Shown in pieces: positions 1-8,029 of a stretch of DNA of 64,000 nt. Under the pieces are notes generated by a model. That model was not told the origin of the DNA. It made no database searches and was given only the letters and a program-made list of their open reading frames with translations. Position numbers and translations under genes: made by a program. Numbering within the stretch: position 1 is the first letter of the stretch; the number at the start of each line of letters is the position of its first letter. The stretch comes from Micromonospora sp. WMMD961 (GTDB lineage: Bacteria > Actinomycetota > Actinomycetes > Mycobacteriales > Micromonosporaceae), in contig NZ_JARUBJ010000002.1 of NCBI RefSeq assembly GCF_029626145.1, positions 4,933,501-4,997,500 on the forward strand, written 5' to 3'.

Positions 1-620
1 CCGCCCTGGTGGCCGCGGCCCGACGGCAGCGGATCCACCTGGAGGTACGGCCGGCCGGTCCGCAGGAGCGCGAACAGCTCTGCCAGACCCTTGAGGTCGG
101 TACCGGGATCGTGGCGGTTCCGGAAGCGACGGCGCTCTGGCGGGTGCCGCTCGGACTGGCTGCCCGGGCTCCCTTCCCGGCGCCGACGGTGTTCCTGGAG
201 ACGCTGCGCGCCGGCCGAGCCCGTACGCAGGCACGCCGCCGGATCCTCATCCAGCCCGAGGACGACGTCGCGCACCTGCGGGATCCGCTGACCCGCGCCG
301 GCCAGTCGGCCGGCCTGGCACCGGCTCAGGTGTCGGTCACGCAGTCCCTCGTCGACGCCGCGGCAGCGGCCCTCGGCTCCCCCGATCTGTTGCTGTGCTC
401 CCGTCAGCAGGCCGAGGACTTCGCGCTGCACTGGTGCCCCCTCGCCGGCCTGCGGCTCCTACGGGGTTACGACGTCGCCGCCGGGGCACGCGAGGACCTC
501 GACCAGCTCCGCACCGTCCTGTACGCGGACGTCGCCCGATGCCTGGGTGCGGCCGCCGGCCAGCCAGGGTCGACCGGGGGTGGCGCAACCGCTGACCACT
601 CGACAGGAGATGCGGAATGA
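1..620 (+). CDS. LysR-family transcriptional regulator, C-terminal part (5' end outside window)
   Basis: The frame is open from base 3, so only the C-terminal ~205 residues are present and the first GTG in view is not a start. The piece reads like the effector-binding domain of a LysR-type regulator: an opening segment containing 'QTLEVGTGIVAVP', a linker, and a second half with 'DLLLCSRQQAEDFAL', followed by a disordered Gly/Thr-rich tail. The DNA-binding half is not visible. Its stop overlaps the start of the downstream beta-lactamase-like gene (ATGA, 617-620), so the two are translationally coupled. In actinomycetes LysR regulators often control a neighbouring beta-lactamase; that role here is inference. 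Family assignment is moderate because the helix-turn-helix cannot be checked. Confidence 0.6.
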   Translation, partial: ALVAAARRQRIHLEVRPAGPQEREQLCQTLEVGTGIVAVPEATALWRVPLGLAARAPFPAPTVFLETLRAGRARTQARRRILIQPEDDVAHLRDPLTRAGQSAGLAPAQVSVTQSLVDAAAAALGSPDLLLCSRQQAEDFALHWCPLAGLRLLRGYDVAAGAREDLDQLRTVLYADVARCLGAAAGQPGSTGGGATADHSTGDAE

Positions 621-1537
621 GCGCCACCACCGTCGTCCGCAACGCGCGTGACCTGCTCGACGAGGCAGGACTGCGCGGTTCCTTCCTCGTCCGCGACCTC
701 GACACCGGCCAGGAGATCGGCTTCGACGCCGAAACCCTGTACCCGTCGGCGTCGCTGGTCAAGGTGCCGCTGGCGGTCGCCGTTCTGGAGGGGATCGGGC
801 GCGGGGAACTCGACCCGGCGACGCCGGTCGACGTCGCGCCCGGTCGGATCACCACGCCCGGCCCGACCGGGCTCAGTCGCTTCCGCCATCCCGCCCGGAT
901 CTCCGTGGACGACCTGCTCTACCTGAGCACCGCCGTCAGTGACGGAGTTGCCGCCGACGCCCTGTTCGACCTCGTCCCGCCGGCTGCGGTCGCCGCCGAA
1001 CTGCGGCGACTGCGGATCGAGGGCATCGCCGTGCGGCACCGGGTCGGCGACCTCGCCGAGACGCCAGCGGAACGCCTCGGCCCCGACGACGTGCACCTGG
1101 CCCATTCCCTCGCCATCGGCGCGGCGACCCCCGGGCAGGGCCATCCCGTCGCCCAGCTCGACGTCACCCGCGCCAACGCCGGTTCGGCACGGGCCTTCGT
1201 CGACCTGCTGCACGCCCTCTGGCGGCCCTCGACGATCCGCGAGAGCACCGCTGCCCGCGTACGGGCGCTGATGGCGGACAACCTGCACCGGCAGCGACTC
1301 GCCCCCGACTTCACCTCCGACGCGTCCCGCTGGTCGTCGAAGACCGGCACCCTGCTGCACCTGCGCCACGAGGTAGGGGTGGTGGATCATGCTGACGGGC
1401 AGTCGTACGCGGTCGCCGCGCTCACCGCCTCCCGGGTGCCCGCCGTCGCACAGCCCGGCAGCGAGGCGACGATGGCCCAGGTCGCCCGGAGCCTGCACGA
1501 CCACCTGCGGACGGGCACCCTGCCCTGGTGGGGTTAG
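617..1537 (+). CDS. Class A beta-lactamase-like serine hydrolase, no signal peptide
   Basis: A 306-residue member of the class A beta-lactamase / PBP-like fold. The nucleophile motif is S46-L-V-K49 ('SASLVK'), the KTG triad is K242-T-G, and the second motif reads S108-D-G110 instead of the usual SDN. I see no clear equivalent of the Glu-x-x-Leu-Asn loop that deacylates in true class A enzymes. There is no N-terminal signal peptide or lipobox, so the product is predicted to be cytoplasmic, unlike the exported enzyme at 4784-5689. It may be a weak beta-lactamase, an amidase/esterase or a sensor. It is coupled to the LysR-type gene upstream by a 4-base overlap. Its stop overlaps the stop of the convergent gene at 1534. 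Confidence 0.8.
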   Translation: MSATTVVRNARDLLDEAGLRGSFLVRDLDTGQEIGFDAETLYPSASLVKVPLAVAVLEGIGRGELDPATPVDVAPGRITTPGPTGLSRFRHPARISVDDLLYLSTAVSDGVAADALFDLVPPAAVAAELRRLRIEGIAVRHRVGDLAETPAERLGPDDVHLAHSLAIGAATPGQGHPVAQLDVTRANAGSARAFVDLLHALWRPSTIRESTAARVRALMADNLHRQRLAPDFTSDASRWSSKTGTLLHLRHEVGVVDHADGQSYAVAALTASRVPAVAQPGSEATMAQVARSLHDHLRTGTLPWWG

Positions 1538-2430
1538 CCCGCGCTCGCGGCCCGGGCTCGCCGCTCGCGCAGCCAGACCAGCACCACCATGGCGACGTTG
1601 ACCGCACCGAGGATCAGCAGCGTCGCGTCACCCGAGTCGCTGGACCGGTCGATCGCGTAGGGCTCGCCGTCGGCCAGCACCGCGTTGACGATCCCGAACA
1701 GGGCGTTGTTGGCCACGTGGAAGGCGACCGGCGCCTCGATGCCGCGACTGATGATGGCCATCACGCCGGTGCTGACGCCGATGAACGTGTAGTAGCCGAA
1801 CAGCCAGGGGTCGGTCGAACCGTGGACCACGGCGAAGCCCAGGCCGGAGACGACGAGCCCGACGACCAGGGCGGGGCGGACCGCACGCACCCAGGACGCG
1901 GCGGAGGGCAGCACGGCGCTGCGGAACATCAACTCCTCGCCAGCGGCCTGCAGCGGCGTACTCAGCACGGTGACCACCAGCACCCCGATCGTCGTGCCGG
2001 TGACACCGAAGGCGGTCCAGCCCGGGGAGTCGGGCGCGACCAGCGCCACGACACCGATCCCGGCACCCACCAGCAACGCCGCCGCGATCAGGTAGTACGT
2101 CAGGCGGCGGGCGTCGAAGGCCCGGGGAAAGCTGACCAGGCTCCGCCACGGCACCTTGGCCATCCACACCAGGAGCAGGATCGCCAATAAGCCCGCCGCG
2201 CCGATGCTGATGTTGACGGCCAACAACTTCAACGGCGTGAAGTCGGCCGACATCGGGTCGTCACTGCCCTCGATGACGCCCACGATTTGGTAGAGCACCA
2301 CCTGCAGAAGCAGCATCACCAGCGGCGGCACCAGGATGACCACGAGCGGCTTCCACCAGCTCATTCGCAGGTGGGCACCGAAGGGCCGGGAACTGTCGAC
2401 GGCCGATCCGTCGGATCGTGGCGCGCTCAT
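1534..2430 (-). CDS. CPBP-family intramembrane metalloprotease (CAAX protease / Abi)
   Basis: A 298-residue polytopic membrane protein with about eight hydrophobic segments. It carries the CPBP signatures in order: E165-E166-x3-R170 ('GEELMFR'), a Phe-x3-His motif with H203 ('FAVVHG') and H238-x3-N242 ('FHVANN'), the metal ligands and catalytic residues of this family. Family members cleave prenylated or other membrane-embedded substrates, and bacterial ones are linked to bacteriocin self-immunity; the substrate here is unknown. I chose ATG at 2430 because a GAAAGGA ribosome-binding site lies just upstream; the frame extends further to 2511 without one. The gene converges on the beta-lactamase-like gene with overlapping stops. 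Confidence 0.85.
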   Translation of the reverse strand: MSAPRSDGSAVDSSRPFGAHLRMSWWKPLVVILVPPLVMLLLQVVLYQIVGVIEGSDDPMSADFTPLKLLAVNISIGAAGLLAILLLVWMAKVPWRSLVSFPRAFDARRLTYYLIAAALLVGAGIGVVALVAPDSPGWTAFGVTGTTIGVLVVTVLSTPLQAAGEELMFRSAVLPSAASWVRAVRPALVVGLVVSGLGFAVVHGSTDPWLFGYYTFIGVSTGVMAIISRGIEAPVAFHVANNALFGIVNAVLADGEPYAIDRSSDSGDATLLILGAVNVAMVVLVWLRERRARAASAG

Positions 2431-2548
2431 CGGGGGGATTCCTTTCGAAGATGCTGGACATCCCATTCCAGCGCGGACCGCGTCCGGCGTGCAGTGCCAC
2501 CGCGTCACCACCTCAGCGTGACATTCCTCGGTGGGCGTCCGGACTGCC

Positions 2549-4708
2549 TCACCCGGCGAGGTCCGCCGGTGCGGGTGGGAAGTCGACGCGGGGCATGCCG
2601 TGCATCGCCGCCGCCAGGGTCTCGTAGACGGGCGGATTGATGCCGTCGCGCTGCTGGTGCCGCATTTTCACCGTCGTCTGCGGCCAATCCGGGTCAGTAA
2701 GGATCCCGGCCACCGCGTACTGCTTCGTCATCGCCACCATGGAGGCGTAGTTCTCCAGGTCGGTGGTGCCGGTCTTACCGGCGACCGGAGCGTTCACCGC
2801 GGCCCTCACCTGCGCGGCCGTGCGGCTGCCGCCGCACCTGCTGGTCGCTGAGTCGTCACCGACCGGGCAGCGGGCGACGTCGACGGCGGCGCGGGCCACG
2901 TCGGTGTCGACCCGCTTCTCGCAGCGCGGCTCGGCGATGTCCAGGGTCCTGCCGTCCAGGCCGCGGATCTCCTGCACCGGAGTCGGCGCACACCAGGTGC
3001 CGTCCGCGGCAAGCGTCGCGTACGCGTTGGCCAGTTCCAGCGGGGTCGTGGCGGAGACGCCAAGGGTGAACGCGCCCCAGTCGTGGGCGGCCGCCCGGTC
3101 GTCGGCCCACTGGTCCTCCCGGGTGACCCGGAACTGGATGCCGAGCCGCTTGGCCACGTCGACCACGTTCTCCGCGCCGACCTGCTGCTGCAGTGGGACG
3201 AAGTAGGTGTTCGTCGACCTGGCGAACGCGCTCCACATGTTCAGCACGCCACCGGCCTTGTGGTCGGCGTTCCTGGGGCAGTAGCGGGAGGTCCCGGGAC
3301 ACGCGGTGGGACTGGCGGGGTCGATGACGTACTCCGACCGGAAGCGTTGTGGCGAGTCGATGGTGTGGCTGAGGGGGATGCCCTGCTCCAGGGCGGCGAC
3401 GACGGTGAAGATCTTGAAGGTCGAGCCGGCCTGGTAGCCGGTGATGCCGTCACCACCGGTGAGTAACGGGTTCACCGTGTTGGGGTAGTTTCCCAACCGG
3501 TTCTTCGAGCGCTGTGCCGGGTCGCTGTGGGGTTTGTTGACCGGATTCTCCGGGTCGTCGATCCGGAAGGTGCGGTTCACCGCGAGGGCGCGGACGCGGC
3601 CGGTGCCGGGTTCGACCACGGCGACCATGGCGGCTTCCCTGGCGGTCTCACTCTTGGCCTTGCGTACGGCCCGGTCGGCACCGCGCTGCGCCTGAACGTC
3701 GAGGGTGGTGACCACCCGGTAGCCGCCGCCCTTGAGCAGCCGCTCCCGGTCGTACGCGGTGGCGCCGAACTCTTCCTGGGACATCCACCAGCGGTAGAAG
3801 TAGTCGCAGAAGAAGCCCCAGCCCTTCTCGTTCGTGGCGACGCAACCGTTCGGAGAACGCTGGTCCCTGACCGCCATCGGCTCCGCCCTTGCGGCGTCGG
3901 CCTCGGGCTGCGTGACGGCGCCGGTCGTGACCATGTTGTCGAGCACGTAGTTGCGCCGCTCCAGTGCCAGCGGACGGCCGCTGCGGGTGGTCGGGTCGTT
4001 GGTGGTGGGTGCCTTCACCATGCCGGCCAGCAGCGCCGCTTCCGCGAGGCTGAGCCTGCTCGGCGGCTTGCCGAAGTAGACCTGGCTGGCGGCGAAGACG
4101 CCGTACGCACCGTTGCCGAAGGCGGCGATGTTCAGGTAGCGCTCCAGGATCATGTCCTTGGCGACATCCTTCTCGACCTGGAGCGCGTACCGCACCTCGC
4201 GCAGCTTGCGGGCGCTGGTGTCCTCCGTCGCCGCGACCACGTCGGCCGGGTGGTCCGCCGAGTACGCGAGGGCGAGCCGCACGTACTGCATGGTGAGAGT
4301 CGAGGCACCCTGCCGGTCCCCGGCGCCGGAGGAGTTGTTGACGAACGCGCGGGCGACGCCGGCCAGGTCGACCCCATTGTGCCGGTAGAAGTCGTGGTCC
4401 TCGGCCGCGATGATCGCCGCGCGCATCACCGGCGCCACGTCGCCCAGTTTCACGTCGCGCCGATTCTCGTCGTACATGGTGGCGAGCGGGGTCTTGCCGT
4501 CGGACGCGAGCAGATAGCTCAGCTGCGGCGTGCGGGCCGCCGTCAACTCGCTCGGCAAGGCGCCGAACGCCTGCGCGCCGGCCTTCGCCCCCATGCCGGA
4601 CAGCGCCAACGGAGGGAAGGCGGCCGCCGCGACCACCACGCCGACCAACACTCCACAGACGATCAGCGACAGGGTGTTGTTCAGGATTCTGTGCCTACGT
4701 ATCGGCAT
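2549..4708 (-). CDS. Bifunctional class A penicillin-binding protein (glycosyltransferase/transpeptidase)
   Basis: A 719-residue cell-wall polymerase. A short cytoplasmic basic segment and one membrane anchor (about residues 11-36) precede a GT51 glycosyltransferase domain with E103 in 'AEDHDF' and the 'GASTLTMQ' motif, then a transpeptidase domain with S429-T-F-K432, S498-T-N500 and K645-T-G. All catalytic motifs are intact. It polymerises lipid II glycan and cross-links stem peptides outside the membrane. ATG at 4708 is preferred over TTG at 4717 because GAGG sits nine bases before the ATG. It lies 75 bases downstream of the beta-lactamase gene on the same strand, probably co-transcribed, which places a beta-lactam target and a beta-lactam hydrolase in one unit. 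Confidence 0.93.
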   Translation of the reverse strand: MPIRRHRILNNTLSLIVCGVLVGVVVAAAAFPPLALSGMGAKAGAQAFGALPSELTAARTPQLSYLLASDGKTPLATMYDENRRDVKLGDVAPVMRAAIIAAEDHDFYRHNGVDLAGVARAFVNNSSGAGDRQGASTLTMQYVRLALAYSADHPADVVAATEDTSARKLREVRYALQVEKDVAKDMILERYLNIAAFGNGAYGVFAASQVYFGKPPSRLSLAEAALLAGMVKAPTTNDPTTRSGRPLALERRNYVLDNMVTTGAVTQPEADAARAEPMAVRDQRSPNGCVATNEKGWGFFCDYFYRWWMSQEEFGATAYDRERLLKGGGYRVVTTLDVQAQRGADRAVRKAKSETAREAAMVAVVEPGTGRVRALAVNRTFRIDDPENPVNKPHSDPAQRSKNRLGNYPNTVNPLLTGGDGITGYQAGSTFKIFTVVAALEQGIPLSHTIDSPQRFRSEYVIDPASPTACPGTSRYCPRNADHKAGGVLNMWSAFARSTNTYFVPLQQQVGAENVVDVAKRLGIQFRVTREDQWADDRAAAHDWGAFTLGVSATTPLELANAYATLAADGTWCAPTPVQEIRGLDGRTLDIAEPRCEKRVDTDVARAAVDVARCPVGDDSATSRCGGSRTAAQVRAAVNAPVAGKTGTTDLENYASMVAMTKQYAVAGILTDPDWPQTTVKMRHQQRDGINPPVYETLAAAMHGMPRVDFPPAPADLAG

Positions 4709-4783
4709 TCTGGGCAACCTCGATTCACACGGGTGCAGCAGGCAGGCTGGCGTCAGCGCGCCCCTGGGCGGGCCGACACGCCG

Positions 4784-5689
4784 TCACAGCGCGGTGATGG
4801 CGACCTCGGCCGCCTGGGCGATCAGGGCGTCGTCGTACTCGGCGTCCTTCTGGTCGCGGCTGGACAGCACCGCGAGGACGATCGGCGCGCGGTTCGGAGG
4901 CCAGATCACCGCGATGTCGTTGCGGGTGCCGTAGCCGCCGGCGCCGGTCTTGTCCCCCACGACCCAGCCGTCGGGCACGCCGGCGCGGATCAGTTCGCCG
5001 CCGGTGGTGTTGCCCTTCAACCAACCGTTGAGCACGTCGCGGTCCGCCGGTTCGAGGGCGTCTCCCACGGCGTACGCCCGCAGATCCTCGGCCAGGGCCG
5101 CCGCGGTGCTGGTGTCCCTCCGGTCACCCGGCCTCGCCTCGTTGAGCGCGGTCTCGTAGCGCGCCGGATCGGTGACCTTGTCCCCCACCTCGCGCAGTTC
5201 CTTCTCGAACTTCTGCGGTCCGCCGAGCTGGCGCAACAGCAGGTTGCCGGCGGTGTTGTCGCTGTACCGCACGGCCGCGTCGGCGATCGCCCGCAGCGTC
5301 ATGCCCTCGGCGACGTGCTGCTCCGTGATCGGCGAGTAGGTCACCAGGTCGTCCGCCGAGTACCGGACCACCCGCTCCAACTCGGCGTCGGTGGTCTCGT
5401 CGAGGACCTCGGCGGCGGCCAGCGCCTTGAACGTCGACGTGTACGCGAACCGCTCGTCGGCCCGGTACCGCACGGTGCGACCGGTGCCGGTGTCGATCGC
5501 GTGGACCCCCAGCCGCGCGTCGAACCTCTCCTCCAGTCGCCGGAACTCGCGGTCCGGGTCGGCGGCGGTGGAGGCGGTGGCCGTCGCCGTACGGTCGGGT
5601 GCCGGTGGCTCGGCGGCATCGGCGGGGCCGCAGCCGGCCAGGGACAGCACTGCCACCGCCGCCACCAGACGGCGTGTCGAAAGCACCAT
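4784..5689 (-). CDS. Class A beta-lactamase, lipoprotein
   Basis: A 301-residue exported serine beta-lactamase. The signal sequence ends in a lipobox 'LAGC' with C20 as the lipidation site, so the enzyme is expected to be tethered to the outer face of the membrane. All four class A motifs are present: S85-T-F-K88, S143-D-N145, E179-x-x-L-N183 (the Omega-loop deacylation Glu) and K247-T-G followed by 'GAGGYGTRND', typical of actinobacterial enzymes. The ATG at 5689 has AAGGAG five bases before it. The penicillin-binding protein gene follows on the same strand. Expected activity is hydrolysis of penicillins and some cephalosporins; spectrum cannot be read from sequence. Confidence 0.94.
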   Translation of the reverse strand: MVLSTRRLVAAVAVLSLAGCGPADAAEPPAPDRTATATASTAADPDREFRRLEERFDARLGVHAIDTGTGRTVRYRADERFAYTSTFKALAAAEVLDETTDAELERVVRYSADDLVTYSPITEQHVAEGMTLRAIADAAVRYSDNTAGNLLLRQLGGPQKFEKELREVGDKVTDPARYETALNEARPGDRRDTSTAAALAEDLRAYAVGDALEPADRDVLNGWLKGNTTGGELIRAGVPDGWVVGDKTGAGGYGTRNDIAVIWPPNRAPIVLAVLSSRDQKDAEYDDALIAQAAEVAITAL

Positions 5690-5950
5690 GATCGCTCCTT
5701 GTCGGTGCCGTGGTCCGGCGCGCGCGGCGCCGGTCGGACAGGACTCGACAGTGGCAGGGATCCGGCATGCGGTCGAAGACGGAAACGGCGATGTCCATGC
5801 TGATCAGGCATGGTCACCCGTGGCTCGCCGCGGCCCACCCGACGTCTTCGCGACGGGCGACCTCCGTCGCTGGCGGAGAGTACGGGCCAGCGCCAGCGGG
5901 TGGAAGTTCGCCGAGCGTTACCCGATGCGCTGAGCCCGGGCCGCCGGCGG

Positions 5951-6472
5951 CTACTGCGCGGCCGGTTCGGACGACGCCGCGGGGCGGTTGACGGCGGCGG
6001 CGACCGCAGCGCCGATGCGCGTCAACGTCGCCAACTCGTGGGGTTCGAGCTGGTCGATCAGGTATTCCCGAACCGCCGCGACATGCCGCGGCGCCGCGGC
6101 CACGACCGCCTCGTAGCCGACCTCGGTCAGCACGGCGTTGGTGCGCCTGCCAGCGCCAGGGACCCGGGCCCGGGCGAGCAGCCCGCGCTTCTCCAGCCGC
6201 TCGACGACGTGTGACAGGCGGGACAGCGACGCCGCCGTACGAGCGGCGAGGCGGCTCATCTGCATGGTGCGCTCCGGTTCCTCGGAGAGAACCGAGAGCA
6301 CCATGTACTCGAAGAAGGTCAGCTGGGACTCGCGTTGCATCCGTGCGTCCAGGGCAGCCGGCAGGCTGATCATGATCGCCGAGTTGGCCAGCCAGGCCGC
6401 CCGCTCGTCGTCACTCAGCCACCGCGTTTCATCAACGGGTCGAGCAGACCTCCCCGTTCCCTTCTTGACCAT
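5951..6472 (-). CDS. MarR-family transcriptional regulator
   Basis: A 173-residue winged-helix regulator with the MarR order: dimerisation helix, 'LTFFEYMVLSVLSEEP' entry to the DNA-binding core, recognition helix region 'ASLSRLSHVVERLEKRG', wing and C-terminal dimer helix. It is divergent from the aldo/keto reductase at 6601, and the spacer holds two palindromes that I annotate as its operators, so it very likely represses both itself and the reductase. I start at ATG 6472 ('MVKKGTG'), the last Met before the conserved region. No Shine-Dalgarno sequence precedes it; the frame continues upstream through the operators, which argues against a longer protein. It is related to the MarR protein at 14555-15028. 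Confidence 0.87.
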   Translation of the reverse strand: MVKKGTGRSARPVDETRWLSDDERAAWLANSAIMISLPAALDARMQRESQLTFFEYMVLSVLSEEPERTMQMSRLAARTAASLSRLSHVVERLEKRGLLARARVPGAGRRTNAVLTEVGYEAVVAAAPRHVAAVREYLIDQLEPHELATLTRIGAAVAAAVNRPAASSEPAAQ

Positions 6473-6491
6473 GAGGAGAACGATACAGGGC

Positions 6492-6510
6492 ACTTGTTGA
6501 CGTTTCAAGT
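6492..6510. promoter_or_regulatory. Probable MarR operator, distal copy
   Basis: ACTTG-N9-CAAGT inverted repeat, 20 to 38 bases before the MarR start codon. The half sites are the same as in the neighbouring perfect site, but the spacing is three bases longer, so it may be a weaker or auxiliary site. Confidence 0.5.
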
Positions 6511-6522
6511 TCCGCCGACTAT

Positions 6523-6540
6523 AACTTGATGGGTCAAGTT
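6523..6540. promoter_or_regulatory. Probable MarR operator, perfect palindrome
   Basis: AACTTGA-N4-TCAAGTT, a perfect 7+7 inverted repeat in the 128-base spacer between the divergent MarR and aldo/keto reductase genes. Its core, ACTTG-N6-CAAGT, is the same architecture found four times upstream of the second MarR gene (15041-15197). Confidence 0.7.
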
Positions 6541-6600
6541 CAACCGGGTGTGCCTCCTCGGGGGCGCGGACCGGCCGTCCATCCACGGAAGGACCAGCTG

Positions 6601-7572
6601 ATGCACACCACACTGCTGGGAGACCTCGAGGTCTCCCGCATCGGTCTCGGCGCCATGGGAATGTCGGTCTTCTACACCGGCGCCGGCCACGACGACGCCG
6701 GGTCGATCCGCACCATCCAGCGCGCCCTGGACCTCGGCGTCACGCATCTGGACACCGCCGAGGTGTACGGGCCGTACGTCAACGAGGAACTGGTGGGCCG
6801 CGCCATCAGGGGCCGCCGGGACGAGGTGGTCCTGGCCACCAAGTTCGGTCTCGTCTCGCACACCGGCAGGCCCGGTCCGGACAGCAGTCCGGCCACCATC
6901 CGCGCGGCCGTGGACGGGTCGCTGCGGCGGCTCGGCACCGACCACCTCGACCTCTACTACCAGCACCGGGTGGACCGCCAGACCCCCATCGAGGAGACGG
7001 TAGGAGCGCTGCGCGACCTTGTCGCCGAGGGCAAGGTGCGCCACATCGGCCTCTCGGAGGCATCCGCGACGACGATCCGACGGGCCCACGCGGTCCATCC
7101 GGTGGCCGCCGTCCAGACGGAGTACTCGCTGTGGACCCGCGACCCCGAAACCGACGTGCTACCCACGCTGCGGGAACTCGGGATCGGCCTGGTGCCCTAC
7201 TCGCCGCTCGGGCACGGCTTCCTCACCGGTGACATCCGCTCCCTCGACGACCTCGACGCCACCGACTGGCGGCGTACCAACCCCCGGTTCACCGGTGACA
7301 ACTTCGCGCGCAACCTGCGCATCGTCGACGAGGTCCGCGACATCGCCGACGAGGTAGGGGCCACGCCGGCACAGATCGCCCTGGCCTGGCTGCTCGCTCA
7401 GGGCGAGGGGATCGCGCCGATTCCGGGCACCAAGCGTGTCCACCGGCTGGAGGAGAACGTCGCCGCCGACAGCATCCGTCTCACCGCAGGCCAGATCGCC
7501 CGGCTGAACAGCCTGACGCCGGCGTCCGGCGAGCGCCACGACGAGGCCGACATGGCCGCGATCGACGGTTGA
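6601..7572 (+). CDS. Aldo/keto reductase
   Basis: A 323-residue (beta/alpha)8 NADPH-dependent oxidoreductase. The catalytic tetrad is visible as D51, Y56 ('DTAEVYG'), K81 ('LATKFG') and H122 ('YYQHRVD'), and the C-terminal cofactor-binding loop contains 'IPGTKRVHRLEEN'. It resembles the AKR13-type reductases ('YAKC' group) acting on aldehydes and ketones. AAGGA lies eight bases before ATG 6601; an open frame begins at 6526 but would run through the operator. It is divergent from and probably repressed by the MarR gene at 5951-6472. Confidence 0.9.
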   Translation: MHTTLLGDLEVSRIGLGAMGMSVFYTGAGHDDAGSIRTIQRALDLGVTHLDTAEVYGPYVNEELVGRAIRGRRDEVVLATKFGLVSHTGRPGPDSSPATIRAAVDGSLRRLGTDHLDLYYQHRVDRQTPIEETVGALRDLVAEGKVRHIGLSEASATTIRRAHAVHPVAAVQTEYSLWTRDPETDVLPTLRELGIGLVPYSPLGHGFLTGDIRSLDDLDATDWRRTNPRFTGDNFARNLRIVDEVRDIADEVGATPAQIALAWLLAQGEGIAPIPGTKRVHRLEENVAADSIRLTAGQIARLNSLTPASGERHDEADMAAIDG

Positions 7573-7611
7573 GACAAGCAGACCACCACGCAGCGGCCGG
7601 ACCTCGGAGAT

Positions 7612-7755
7612 GATCAAGCGGGACGACTCGGGCGGCTGCTCTCGGCGCCGCCGACGCCACCGCATGTTCGACCTCGGCCAGAGCGCCGAAGCGCTGGCGG
7701 CCGTGGAACCGGCCACCCGCCGGGCAAACCGGTCATCACGGTCTGGTCAGCCGGG
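7612..7755 (+). pseudogene. 3' remnant of a zinc-binding/quinone oxidoreductase (MDR family)
   Basis: Translating three frames in turn recovers a familiar C-terminus: 'DQAGRLGRLLSA', then after a frame change 'MFDLGQSAEALAAVE', then after another 'GKPVITV'. This is the usual end of medium-chain dehydrogenase/reductases (helix, 'xFxLxxAAEAxxxVExGHxxGKxVI'). At least two frameshifts separate the pieces and nothing of the N-terminal catalytic or Rossmann part is present, so it is a dead 3' fragment. It lies just after the aldo/keto reductase, on the same strand, and points toward the tail fragment at 7909. Confidence 0.5.
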
Positions 7756-7908
7756 CGAGCCGGGTCGTCCTAGCCGCTGACCCCGACGGCGCGCGGATTC
7801 CCCGCGCCATCCCGCGCTGATGCTGTGCTCGCTCCGACCCTGAGGAACCCGGCGTCCCCGGAGGAGCTGGCGGTCGAAAGGCCCCCGCCAGACCCTCGGG
7901 GCCGGGTG

Positions 7909-7962
7909 TCAGACCGAGCAGGTGGGCATCCTTGCCGGCAGCTTGAGGTCGTACGGCGCCCG
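7909..7962 (-). pseudogene. 3' tail of a tripeptidyl-aminopeptidase-like gene
   Basis: The minus strand here encodes 'DLKLPARMPTCSV' and a stop, almost the same as the end of the intact lipoprotein hydrolase at 16311-17915 ('DLKLPPKMPTCTV'). The nucleotide match runs about 50 bases and continues a few bases past the stop codon (gggccgggt then tcagac in both). Upstream of it the similarity ends at once and the TetR gene follows. It is a relic of a paralogous gene, not a functional reading frame. Confidence 0.6.
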
Positions 7963-8029
7963 AGACAGGCAACCGCACGCCGCCGGTGAATCGACGGCTC
8001 CGACACCGGTGAACTTCGTGGACACCGCA

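Noticed and set aside
3527..5803. A 758-codon plus-strand open frame opposite the PBP and beta-lactamase genes
   Set aside because: Antisense shadow; the minus-strand genes have complete catalytic motifs.
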